A stretch of 10,499 nt of DNA, taken from positions 29,070 to 39,568 of the forward strand of contig DHMZ01000107.1 in assembly GCA_002406055.1 (NCBI GenBank), in the 5' to 3' direction. Position numbers and translations under genes: made by a program. Below the pieces are notes generated by a model. The model did not search any database, was not told where the DNA came from, and saw nothing but the letters and a program-made list of their open reading frames with translations. This stretch comes from Spirochaetales bacterium UBA4629. GTDB lineage: Bacteria; Spirochaetota; Spirochaetia; Sphaerochaetales; Sphaerochaetaceae. Shown here in pieces: positions 1 to 7,390 of the stretch; within the stretch, counting starts at the first letter, position 1; every line of letters starts with the position of its first letter.

Positions 1-564
1 TGCTTTTTTTGCGCAACAATTATTTGTTGTCTTTTCGGAGAGAATAGAGCAATTTGTGGTACTGCAAGGACAAACAGAGTTTGGAATTTTGACTGCTTCT
101 TTTTTCTCTTTGTTTAAGAAATATGCTCTTGTTTCTTTATATGATCTTCCTCCTACGACGAAGTATTCTTCTCTAGACCTATAATAGCCATAAACAAAAG
201 CATCGAAGATAGCAATTAGAGAAGCAATAAGTGCTTTAACCATGTTGCCTTCTACCATATTGCCGAAAATTACAAAGAGAAGGAGAAGAATCTTAAATGT
301 TTCAGAGAAAAGGATTGTTCTTCTTCCAAAAGATGTAAAACCAAGTAGTCCAATTAATGCTACAGTATTAAGAACTGCAGCAATGTATGGCAACATCAAG
401 CTAACAGCTTCGATATAAGAAAAAAGTGATGTTAGTTCTAATCTTCCAATTGAAAAATAGTTTCCTATTGCAACAAAAACAGAGAATGCAATAGAGAGTG
501 GAAGATAAACAATAGTGAAAAACTTATGAAAACCTAATCTTAAATTAAATTGTTTCTTTTCCAT
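1..564 (-). CDS. Four-helix membrane protein with Cys-rich tail, function unknown (partial, runs off left edge)
   Basis: An open frame of 188 codons starts at ATG 564 and is still open at position 1, so the C-terminus is missing. An in-frame TAA lies 12 nt upstream of the ATG, which supports this start. A GAGAGG motif is present but about 15 nt away, farther than ideal. Four hydrophobic stretches can be seen, at about residues 14-37, 51-76, 91-102 and 108-127, separated by short basic loops, so the product is very probably an inner-membrane protein. After the last helix comes a charged linker, then a tail with cysteines at 165, 167, 172, 183 and 184 (C-x-C-x4-C-x10-CC). This could bind a metal, but that is inference only. 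I do not recognise the family. Res ends on the same strand 242 nt upstream, behind a hairpin, so this is probably a separate transcription unit. Confidence 0.72.
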   Translation of the reverse strand, partial: MEKKQFNLRLGFHKFFTIVYLPLSIAFSVFVAIGNYFSIGRLELTSLFSYIEAVSLMLPYIAAVLNTVALIGLLGFTSFGRRTILFSETFKILLLLFVIFGNMVEGNMVKALIASLIAIFDAFVYGYYRSREEYFVVGGRSYKETRAYFLNKEKKEAVKIPNSVCPCSTTNCSILSEKTTNNCCAKKA

Positions 565-764
565 GCTTTTATTTTATTTCCTCTCTATAATTTTTACCAT
601 AGTAAAAACGTTTACGATGATGTACTTTTGCAATTAAAAAAGTTCAGCTAAGATGCCATTCTTTTAAAGGTATGCTAAGAGCGTAAATCAGACAAATGAG
701 TGAAAATTATTCGGATAGTGGCTTATATATGGCATTAATGATGTGTACACAGGAGGCTGAAGAG

Positions 765-787
765 AGACTGACACTTTATGTCAGTCT
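765..787 (-). terminator. Inverted repeat after res, probable transcription end of the restriction operon
   Basis: Arms 765-773 and 779-787 are perfectly complementary (9 bp, core GACTGACA / TGTCAGTC) around a 5-nt loop. With a single bulged T the stem extends by four more pairs on the outside. It lies about 20-40 nt past the res stop codon at 806, where a terminator is expected. The tail on the minus strand is only moderately U-rich (TCTCTCTT), so it may be a weak or Rho-assisted terminator, or a 3'-end-stabilising hairpin. The rest of the 565-805 gap contains no convincing gene. A 32-codon plus-strand frame at 696-794 has no ribosome site. Confidence 0.5.
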
Positions 788-805
788 TCTCTGACAAGGT
801 ATCTT

Positions 806-3800
806 TTATTCTGCTTTTCCAATGACCTTATCCATAAGATCCTGGTATGAGCTTACATGATCACAACGGATATATCTTGTGCGTATAGAGCTGAATAGTT
901 TCTTTGCACATGAGATTTTCCCATTTTCAATGTTTCGGATCTCCTCAGAGTCTAAAGTGCCCTTGGTCTCAGCAACAAAGAAAATGTGTTTCATTGTGTC
1001 CTGATGGAAAACGATAGCCCAGTCTGGTGTGTAATTGCCCATAGGGGTTGGAATCTGGAATCCTCTAGGAAGTTTGGCGTAAATGTAGACTTCGTTATCT
1101 GGAATATCCATCTCTTTGGCAAAGCCTTCTTCTACTTTACTGTCAAGGAACATATATTTCTGTACACTCTTAGTCCCGACATATGCTTTTACAAGTTCTC
1201 TGTCGATCTTTTCAGCAGTAAAGATAGAAGAATCATATGGAGCAACCCCTTGCGCTTCAGAGTAGGAGATGTTCTCCACAATCATTGTCGCCTTCTGAGA
1301 GTTGATAAACTTTGATACCTGAGCAATAAAGTCTTCTGGATTGAGCTTGAACATATCAAAAGTAGCGTCATTCAATCCCTTTAGGATAGCTATAACAGTC
1401 TTCCTTGTAAGCTTTGTGGCCTTTGATATCCTTTTAACTAGGTCATATGGGGTTGATGATGTCTTTCTTTCTAGCTTCCTGTTTGCTGACCCTGTAGTTT
1501 TGAAACTGTCTTTTATCTCAATTTCATCTTGTGTCATCTTGTCTTTCTGCTCACCTTTGCTGATGATATATTGAAGCTGTTTTACACTAAGATTGCTATT
1601 GATATAGTCGATTGCTTTGGGAATTAATTCATCGCTGTCAAAATCAACCTTATAGACAAATTTGGGACTTATGGCCTTCCAGAGTTCTTGGAACTCCTTC
1701 TTGCTAAAATTTTCATTAAGAGGATTATTAGGAATCTTAGTATCTCTTGCATCTTTGAAGAGTTCGTTAAGCACGTTTGGATCAAACACTGCTTTAACAA
1801 GTTTGACAATGCCATCTTTTAATGGTTGAACAAGTTCTGGCATATCAGCGAGAGTTCCATTCTTCTCATTGTTCTTAAACTTGTCGGTTACAGCATTGTC
1901 CATATCAATATAACTATTACTAATTAAATAGTAAAGTATTTGATTTGCTTCAACAGCTGATATGACATGTCGTTTTCCTTCTTCAGTACGGATAGTCTTT
2001 CCAAGAAAATAGTCTAGAGTTGCTTTTCTTGGTCTTTCGGCCATGTTTTCCTTCATCTCATTCTGAAGATTGGTAACAAAAGAGGCATAACTATCGCTTG
2101 CGATAACAGTAAGCATGTTGACACTGAAGACTTCGGCTCCAAGTAGTTCTTTGTCCATTCTATTACCATCTTTATCAACACAGATTCTGAGTCCTCTTCC
2201 GACTTCTTGGCGTTGTGCGATATCGTTATTAGAATGTTTCAGAGTGCAAATTTGGAATATATTTGGGTTATCCCAACCTTCACGGAGAGCAGAGTGTGAG
2301 AAGATGAAACGAGTAGGTTCTTCGAAACTAAGAAGACGCTCTTTGTTTCTCATAATAAGGTCAAATGTAGAAGTATTCTCTTCTGAGTCTTTTTCCTTGC
2401 TGTTAATGAAGTGACCTTTCTTATCGATGCTGAAGTAGCCGTTGTGGACTTTGTGCACATCTGAGCACATCTCCCTGAGATATTTTTGATACGGTGTATC
2501 TGTGAATGATGTTAGTCTTCTATCAAGCTCAGCCTTATACTCATCCTCAAATATTTTGCCATACTCCCCTAGGGAAGTCTCTCCATTTTCATCGTACTGT
2601 CTGTATTTTGCAACTTCATCGATGAAGAAGAGGGAAAGAGTCTTGATGCCTTTGTTAAATAGCTCTTCTTCTTTGTCAAAATGGGATGCTATGGTCTCTC
2701 TAATCTGTATTCTGCGAATATCATCCTCAGAAACATCGCCGACAGCATCTCCTGCACAGAGGGTAGTGCCGTTGCCAAGTGAGATGCTGTTTCTGAGAGG
2801 ATCAATAGAGTTGATGAAATAATCCTTTTTGTATTGCTCCATCTCTCCAGATTCAGCATAAATACTTTCGCCTTGCCTGAAATTTCTGACGACACGCTTT
2901 ACGCCATTCTTTTGAAGTTTCTCAAACTCAATCTTTGCCATAGGTGGATTGTTTTTTGAGAGCACAATCTCATGAAGAAAAAGATAGCCATCTATTCCAA
3001 GGATATTCTTAATTTCGAAACCTTTAACTTCAATCTTTTTGACTAGGCGTTTATTATAGGCATCTAGTGCATCAAGAACATATACAGCATTGTGCTTCTT
3101 TCTATGGGTGGCGGAGTAGTTAATGCTAAATAGAGGATTAAAGTTCTTTAGAGCCTGCTGAGTCTTAGCCCCTACCATTTTCTGAGGTTCATCAAGGATG
3201 AGAATAGGTCTGTTCGCTTTGATTACATCAATAGGCCTTCTAGACCCAAACTCATCACGTTCTGTGTAGATGATCCTCGAATACTTGTTCACAGCTCCCT
3301 CGTTGAGAGAGGAGTTGAATGATTGCGTATTGATGATCATCACACTAAGATCATTGCTTGAGGAGAAACTCTCAATCTTATTGAGGTTATCACTGGCATA
3401 GACGAAGAATCTTGCTTTCTTCCTGTAATATTCCATGAAGTGGGTTACAGTCATCTCAAAAGTTTTCTTAACGCCTTCCCTGATAGCGATGGATGGAACA
3501 ACGACAATGAATTTGCTCCATCCATATTTTTTGTTTAGCTCGAACATCGTCTTGATGTAGACATAGGTCTTTCCAGTTCCTGTTTCCATCTCGACATCAA
3601 GAGAACAAGCTCCCAACTCTTTTGATAGAGACTCAGATTGGGGTATGTTGTTGTTTCTCTGTATGTTAGTAATATTGTTAAACAAATTTGTGCTATCAAG
3701 AGCAACTAGGTTATTGCTATAGCCAATTATGTCTTCTTCGAGAAATGAGTTGTTAGTGCCAAGATCCTTTACATATGACAAACCGTTGTTATATGGTTGA

Positions 3801-3871
3801 CCTTCAAATACATTAACTACGGCGTCTACAGCCTCCGTCTGATAATCCTGTATCTTAAACTTGAATTCCAT
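806..3871 (-). CDS. res: Type III restriction enzyme Res subunit (helicase-nuclease)
   Basis: This is the restriction subunit of a Type III R-M system. In this family it complexes with Mod, uses ATP to communicate between two unmethylated sites, and cuts nearby DNA. The 1021-aa length is normal. A Q-tip-like N-terminus (residues 7-25) precedes Walker A METGTGKT (95-102), DEPQ motif II (227-230), SATH motif III (253-256), the region at 527-544 (ALREGWDNP) and motif VI QEVGRGLR (555-562). The C-terminal PD-(D/E)XK nuclease shows P949-D950, then E968-T-K970 (PD-x17-ETK). All expected catalytic residues are present, so the gene looks intact. The ATG shares its A with the mod TGA stop (TGATG). A strong GAGGAAGG sits just upstream, so Res can be translated by coupling or on its own. 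Restriction should still need Mod, which is out of frame here. Confidence 0.95.
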   Translation of the reverse strand: MEFKFKIQDYQTEAVDAVVNVFEGQPYNNGLSYVKDLGTNNSFLEEDIIGYSNNLVALDSTNLFNNITNIQRNNNIPQSESLSKELGACSLDVEMETGTGKTYVYIKTMFELNKKYGWSKFIVVVPSIAIREGVKKTFEMTVTHFMEYYRKKARFFVYASDNLNKIESFSSSNDLSVMIINTQSFNSSLNEGAVNKYSRIIYTERDEFGSRRPIDVIKANRPILILDEPQKMVGAKTQQALKNFNPLFSINYSATHRKKHNAVYVLDALDAYNKRLVKKIEVKGFEIKNILGIDGYLFLHEIVLSKNNPPMAKIEFEKLQKNGVKRVVRNFRQGESIYAESGEMEQYKKDYFINSIDPLRNSISLGNGTTLCAGDAVGDVSEDDIRRIQIRETIASHFDKEEELFNKGIKTLSLFFIDEVAKYRQYDENGETSLGEYGKIFEDEYKAELDRRLTSFTDTPYQKYLREMCSDVHKVHNGYFSIDKKGHFINSKEKDSEENTSTFDLIMRNKERLLSFEEPTRFIFSHSALREGWDNPNIFQICTLKHSNNDIAQRQEVGRGLRICVDKDGNRMDKELLGAEVFSVNMLTVIASDSYASFVTNLQNEMKENMAERPRKATLDYFLGKTIRTEEGKRHVISAVEANQILYYLISNSYIDMDNAVTDKFKNNEKNGTLADMPELVQPLKDGIVKLVKAVFDPNVLNELFKDARDTKIPNNPLNENFSKKEFQELWKAISPKFVYKVDFDSDELIPKAIDYINSNLSVKQLQYIISKGEQKDKMTQDEIEIKDSFKTTGSANRKLERKTSSTPYDLVKRISKATKLTRKTVIAILKGLNDATFDMFKLNPEDFIAQVSKFINSQKATMIVENISYSEAQGVAPYDSSIFTAEKIDRELVKAYVGTKSVQKYMFLDSKVEEGFAKEMDIPDNEVYIYAKLPRGFQIPTPMGNYTPDWAIVFHQDTMKHIFFVAETKGTLDSEEIRNIENGKISCAKKLFSSIRTRYIRCDHVSSYQDLMDKVIGKAE

Positions 3872-5840
3872 CAGAGCACCTTCCTCACAGTATCAGGACT
3901 ATAGCGTGCAAAAAATTGGTCAAAGTTTACAGATACAGAATCATTTGCAAGAGAAGAGTCCCTCATCACAAAGTAAGTAGGCTTCTTCTTTGCAATCTCA
4001 ATGATTACATTTTCATCAACATCATTATCAAAACAGGCAATAAGATAATTGTCATCAACATTGAAGACCTTTTTACCATCAATTTCTTCCTCAGTAATCT
4101 TTGCAGAGAGAAGAATACCAAGGTCTAGCATTACCTGGAAAAGAAGATCCTCTGGTGTCCTATCTTCTTTGATATTGGAGATAAGTCCATCAAGCATATC
4201 CTTATCAAGAGAATCTGGAGTGTAATAAACATCTTTCATGTTTGATGAATCAAGCTTTAAATCTCTAAAGCCAATATCTAAAGAGGTTTCTTCTGCAAAT
4301 AAATCTCCATTCTTATTCTTCATCTCTTCAAGAATCTGTTTGCCAGCTCTTCTGATACGTTCTTTTCCAATCTCACATATGTTCTTGTACCCAGCTTTAT
4401 ATGCTTCTGATTTCTCATCACACTTCTCGGGAAGTTGCACCATGATGAATTTGCGATGCCCTCCATCTTCTGCATTGAGCTTCATGACAGCATGGGCTGT
4501 TGTGGCAGAGCCTGAAAAAAAGTCAAGGATGATATCTTTATCTCTTGTTGAAAAACTAATAAGTGATTTCAAAAGAGAAACTGGTTTTGAATAATCAAAT
4601 ATGTTTTCTCCAAATAGGTTTGTTATGTTTTTTTTAGAATTATCATTGGAATATTTGTTATCTACAAACTCTAAAGAGGATATTGGTCTTGTCCTATCAA
4701 TGTAGATTATTTTGAATTCTTTTCCGTTTTTTTCAATGGTGCAATTTTGATAAGTCTTTGTGTAAATTCGGGAATATCCGTTGTATTTTTTTAATACTAT
4801 AAAATTATTACACAAGCCAAATTCAAATAATTCTTTGCTCCATCTCCAAGCCCAATCGGCTCGAGCGTGATTACCTGCTTTTCTTTCTAAATACCTTTTA
4901 TATGACCCTCCTGGGTACAGAGTTTCGCCGTTTATGATGATTGGATAATCTAGACTTTCGCTGTACTGAAGACTGTCATAGTCCAATGTTTGATTAAGTT
5001 TGTATTTGCCTCGATTTGCTTCGAATTCATCTGCATACTTGAATCCATCATCAGTGTGAGAAGGAAGATAGATTTTTAATTTATTATATTGTTTAGAGAT
5101 GACAATAACATAATCATGGTTTTGTGCAATACAATCAGTTGTTTTTCCAGCTTTTTTTGTTACCCTAGGAAGAGTTACAATAATGTTTTGGTTTTCAAAA
5201 ATTTCTGAACACAATGATAGCGCATTGTTTAATTCATGATCATCAATTGAAATGAATAGGACTCCATCTTCTGAGAGAAGATCCTTTGCTAGTAGAAGCC
5301 TTGGATACATCATATTAAGCCAATTTGTATGAAATCTACCATTTGACTCAGTATTTTCTACGAGACGATTGCCTTGATCATCGTATTGACCGCTGTTGGA
5401 AGAATACTCGGTAGCTTTTTGAGAGAAGTCATCTTCATAGACAAAATCATGGCCGGTATTGTAAGGTGGGTCTATGTAAATCATCTTGATTTTGCCAAGA
5501 TAAGTTTCTTGTAGGAGCTTAAGAACTTCGAGATTGTCACCTTCGATGTAAAGGTTCTCAGTTGTATCAAAGTTGACAGATTCTTCTCGACAGGGGCGAA
5601 GAGCAGAATTGACTTCTTGATTTACTATGGCTCTTGCTTTACGCTTGTCAGGCCATGTAAATTGATAACGCTCTTTATTTCCTTCGATTGCTGTCTTTGA
5701 GAAGATTTGTCTAAGGATATCGAAATCAACAACCTTTGTTAATTTATACCCCCCCCGTCAGAATTTGGCATGAGTGTTTCGGTTATACACTCAGGAAACA
5801 GTGTTGCTATTTTTTTGACATTCTCATCTATCTTATTCAT
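3871..5840 (-). CDS. mod: Type III DNA methyltransferase Mod, phase-variable and out of frame (OFF) as sequenced
   Basis: Mod methylates adenine, defines the recognition sequence, and is needed by Res. Translation from ATG 5840 reads a typical Mod N-terminus (KKIATLFPECITE) but meets eight G and stops at TAA 5741-5739 after 33 codons. The correct frame resumes right after the tract with KLTKVVDFDILRQIF, then ERYQFTWPDKR, LYIEGDNLEVLKLLQETYLG and IDPPYNTG (motif IV), and runs to TGA at 3871. Nine or six G would give one continuous 656-aa protein (for nine). In that numbering DPPY is at about 124-127 and motif I (FFSGSATTAHA) at about 441-451. Motif IV before motif I is the beta-class order of Type III Mod. 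The target-recognition region lies between them. In the downstream frame a TGA sits immediately before the tract, and the first ATG after it (5484) begins at the catalytic motif, so a product from there would lack the N-terminal domain. The start overlaps the yhcG end by 8 nt. Confidence 0.93.
5749..5756 (-). repeat. Homopolymeric G8 tract, probable phase-variation switch in mod
   Basis: Eight consecutive C on the plus strand read as eight G in the mod message, about 84 nt after the mod ATG. The count decides the frame: multiples of three (6, 9) join the N-terminal segment to the methyltransferase, whereas seven or eight lead to early stops. The tract is by far the longest G/C homopolymer in an AT-rich window. 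It encodes glycines at a variable point between two conserved Mod segments, where extra glycines should be harmless. Homopolymer slippage in mod genes is a known mechanism in other bacteria. Its use here is inferred from the reading frames. A base-calling error in the run is the main alternative. Confidence 0.85.
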
Positions 5841-6957
5841 TGAGTGCATTTTCATCTTTTCCATAGTTATTCTCCAGTTTTTCAAAGTCTTTAAGGTTTA
5901 GCTCTTTTTTCAATTCCTCTTCTGTTGGCATATATGGCATATATTTTGCTGCATAGATTTGTGTATTGTTTTCTGGCAATGTTAACTTGATTAAAGTATC
6001 GCTTTTTTGTGCACATAACAATATTCCTATAGGAGGATTATCTCCTTCATTCATCATATGTCTTGTATAATAGTTCACATACATCTGCATTTGCCCAATA
6101 TCCTGATGCATTAGGTCTCCTGTTTTGAGATCAATCAGAACAAAGCATTTTGTTATGTAATTGTAAAAGACAAGGTCAATATAAAAATGACGGCCATCAA
6201 TGTTGAAGTGTTTCTGACGTGCTACAAATGAGAACCCTCTTCCAAGTTCCAAGAGGAATTTCTGTAGATGAGTTATTAGAGCTTCTTCTAAATCAGATTC
6301 ATAGTAATGTTCATTAGGTGGAAGATCCAAGAATTCAAGTACATATGGATCTCTTATGATGTTCTCATATTCAGGTTTTGGGGAGCTCCTCTGGATTTCC
6401 TTTGAAACACTTTCTTTATCTCGACTTGCAAGAAGCCTCTGATAGAACATTGTATTTATCTGTCTTTCTAGCTGACGGACGCTCCATCCTGATTTTACTG
6501 TTTCGCAAAGATAAAATGTTCGTATTTTTTCATCTTCGATATTCATCAGTAGGAGATAGTGAGACCAACTCAACTCTAAATGAAGAGATTGCAAATCAGG
6601 AAATGTTAAGTAAAGTTTACGCATGTTACGGAGATTACGTTCGCTAAATCCTTTTCCGAACTCAGAAGTTAGTTTATCAGAAATATACTTGATAATCTTC
6701 TTCCCATAGGTAGCTCGGTCATTTTCTCCACAAGATACATAAATCTCTTTTCCTGTATTCCAATATACTTTAAGCATAGAGGCGTTAATGGAAGAGTAAA
6801 TCTGCTGTTTTGCAGTTATTACAAAACTTCTTATCGTTTTATATACCTGTTCTTGGCTTGTCTCTAATTTGGCAGACGCGTCTGCCAAATTCAGATTGTT
6901 CTTTTTCATATTTGAAGTTATATGTTTTGATTCTATATTTTTGACATCATGCGACAT
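5833..6957 (-). CDS. YhcG/DUF1016-family PD-(D/E)XK nuclease protein
   Basis: This 374-aa protein matches the YhcG (DUF1016) family: an N-terminal helical domain, then a C-terminal PD-(D/E)XK nuclease-like domain. Recognisable blocks are YWNTGKEI (65-72), the GFSERNLRNMRKLY segment (103-116), LSWSHYLLLM (129-138), WSVRQLERQI (158-167), and the nuclease core GRHFYIDLVFYN (255-266) with IDLKTGDL (275-282). D261 and D276-x-K278 are the likely metal-binding and catalytic residues. The ATG at 6957 is preceded by GAAGAGGAACTGAA, giving a good SD with 7-nt spacing. About 40 residues before the family domain look unconserved and contain a perfect 26-bp DNA palindrome. The gene ends inside the mod start (8-nt overlap, ATGAATAA), so it is co-transcribed with mod and res and likely coupled to mod. 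Family members often neighbour R-M systems. Their biochemical role is poorly defined, so a function in defence here is inference. Confidence 0.9.
   Translation of the reverse strand: MSHDVKNIESKHITSNMKKNNLNLADASAKLETSQEQVYKTIRSFVITAKQQIYSSINASMLKVYWNTGKEIYVSCGENDRATYGKKIIKYISDKLTSEFGKGFSERNLRNMRKLYLTFPDLQSLHLELSWSHYLLLMNIEDEKIRTFYLCETVKSGWSVRQLERQINTMFYQRLLASRDKESVSKEIQRSSPKPEYENIIRDPYVLEFLDLPPNEHYYESDLEEALITHLQKFLLELGRGFSFVARQKHFNIDGRHFYIDLVFYNYITKCFVLIDLKTGDLMHQDIGQMQMYVNYYTRHMMNEGDNPPIGILLCAQKSDTLIKLTLPENNTQIYAAKYMPYMPTEEELKKELNLKDFEKLENNYGKDENALNE
6866..6891. repeat. Perfect 26-bp palindrome inside yhcG
   Basis: The 13-base half AATTTGGCAGACG is followed directly by its exact reverse complement, with no spacer. 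The centre (GGCAGACGCGTCTGCC, 6871-6886) is GC-rich inside an AT-rich gene. It lies 67-92 nt into yhcG and encodes residues around LADASAK in the poorly conserved N-terminal stretch. As RNA it can fold into an 11-bp stem with a 4-nt CGCG loop. Possible roles are a protein-binding operator, an RNA attenuator, or a dispersed palindromic repeat that landed in coding sequence. The window holds only this one copy. Confidence 0.9.
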
Positions 6958-6997
6958 TTCAGTTCCTCTTCAGTATATCCAAGTGAGAAGTGAGAGC

Positions 6998-7201
6998 TCA
7001 AATCTGTTGATGTAACTCATGCTTCATGCTTGGGGGCTTGTTATTTTGGTTATTAGCTTCAAACTTTTCCATCTTTAGTAGTATAGCTTGAATTTTAGAG
7101 GTATGTTCGATTTGTTTATCAAGAGTTTTACCTTCTACTACTCGAAAAATTTTCAATTTTTCAACAATGTGCTGGGAAATTAGGCAAAAGATTATCTCCA
7201 A
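6998..7201 (-). CDS. Possible 67-codon leader or remnant gene upstream of yhcG, function unknown
   Basis: An open frame runs from TTG 7201 to TGA 6998, 40 nt before yhcG on the same strand. It lies downstream of the proposed operon promoter, so it would be the first frame on the message. The frame stays open upstream to a TAA near 7245, with no ATG or clear SD before the TTG, so the start is doubtful. The product would be a lysine-rich, mainly helical peptide (centre KTLDKQIEHTSKIQAILLK). I recognise no domain. It could be a small real gene, the decayed C-terminus of a lost operon member, or chance. The AT-rich inverted repeat at 7144-7162 lies inside it. Confidence 0.3.
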   Translation of the reverse strand: MEIIFCLISQHIVEKLKIFRVVEGKTLDKQIEHTSKIQAILLKMEKFEANNQNNKPPSMKHELHQQI

Positions 7202-7316
7202 ACTTCTACGATAGCGTTGTTTATAGAGGAAAGTATATGTATGTTAAGATAAATATGAGGCATTTTTATTGTGCTAGGAAGTCAAATTAGATGAAAGGGA
7301 AAAGGGATAAAACCTT

Positions 7317-7345
7317 AATATAATAGTTCATTACAAATATCTCAA
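7317..7345 (-). promoter_or_regulatory. Sigma70-like promoter for the yhcG-mod-res operon
   Basis: On the minus strand a -35 TTGAGA (7340-7345) and a -10 TATATT (7317-7322) are separated by exactly 17 bp. Each hexamer matches its consensus at five of six positions. Transcription would start near 7310 and run toward yhcG, leaving a leader of about 350 nt that includes the 67-codon frame. No better minus-strand promoter is visible between here and yhcG. A weaker TATAAA lies near 7220. Confidence 0.6.
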
Positions 7346-7356
7346 AAATGTATAAT
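7327..7356 (+). promoter_or_regulatory. Promoter for the uridine-kinase-family gene, interleaved with the divergent promoter
   Basis: A perfect -10 TATAAT sits at 7351-7356, 34 nt before the kinase ATG. The best -35 is weak (TTCATT, 7327-7332, 18-bp spacer). A second TATAAT at 7319-7324 lacks a -35. The -35 box of the opposite-strand operon promoter (7340-7345) lies inside this promoter's spacer, so the two cannot both be occupied by polymerase at once. Confidence 0.45.
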
Positions 7357-7390
7357 TCCAACTGTTATCTTTTTCTGCTAGAGTAGAATC

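Noticed and set aside
602..615. GTAAA-AACG-TTTAC inverted repeat upstream of the membrane protein gene, resembling a LacI/CcpA-type operator
   Set aside because: The arms are short and the centre does not keep the symmetric spacing of such operators; too weak to list as a site.
696..794. A 32-codon plus-strand frame between res and the membrane protein gene
   Set aside because: No Shine-Dalgarno sequence, and it runs through the inverted repeat at 765-787, so it is better explained as chance in an intergenic gap.
986..2822. Plus-strand open frames opposite res
   Set aside because: They lie antisense to a full, motif-complete res gene, show no recognisable domains, and their residues look like translated antisense (Ser/Leu/Phe-rich).
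3871..5484. A shorter mod gene starting at ATG 5484
   Set aside because: It would start three residues before the catalytic DPPY motif and drop more than 110 conserved Mod residues that are clearly encoded up to the G tract and beyond it to 5840.
7144..7162. GAAAAATT / AATTTTTC hairpin as a terminator in the operon leader
   Set aside because: The stem is only A:T-rich with a 3-nt loop and no U-run after it; low stability makes a terminator unlikely.
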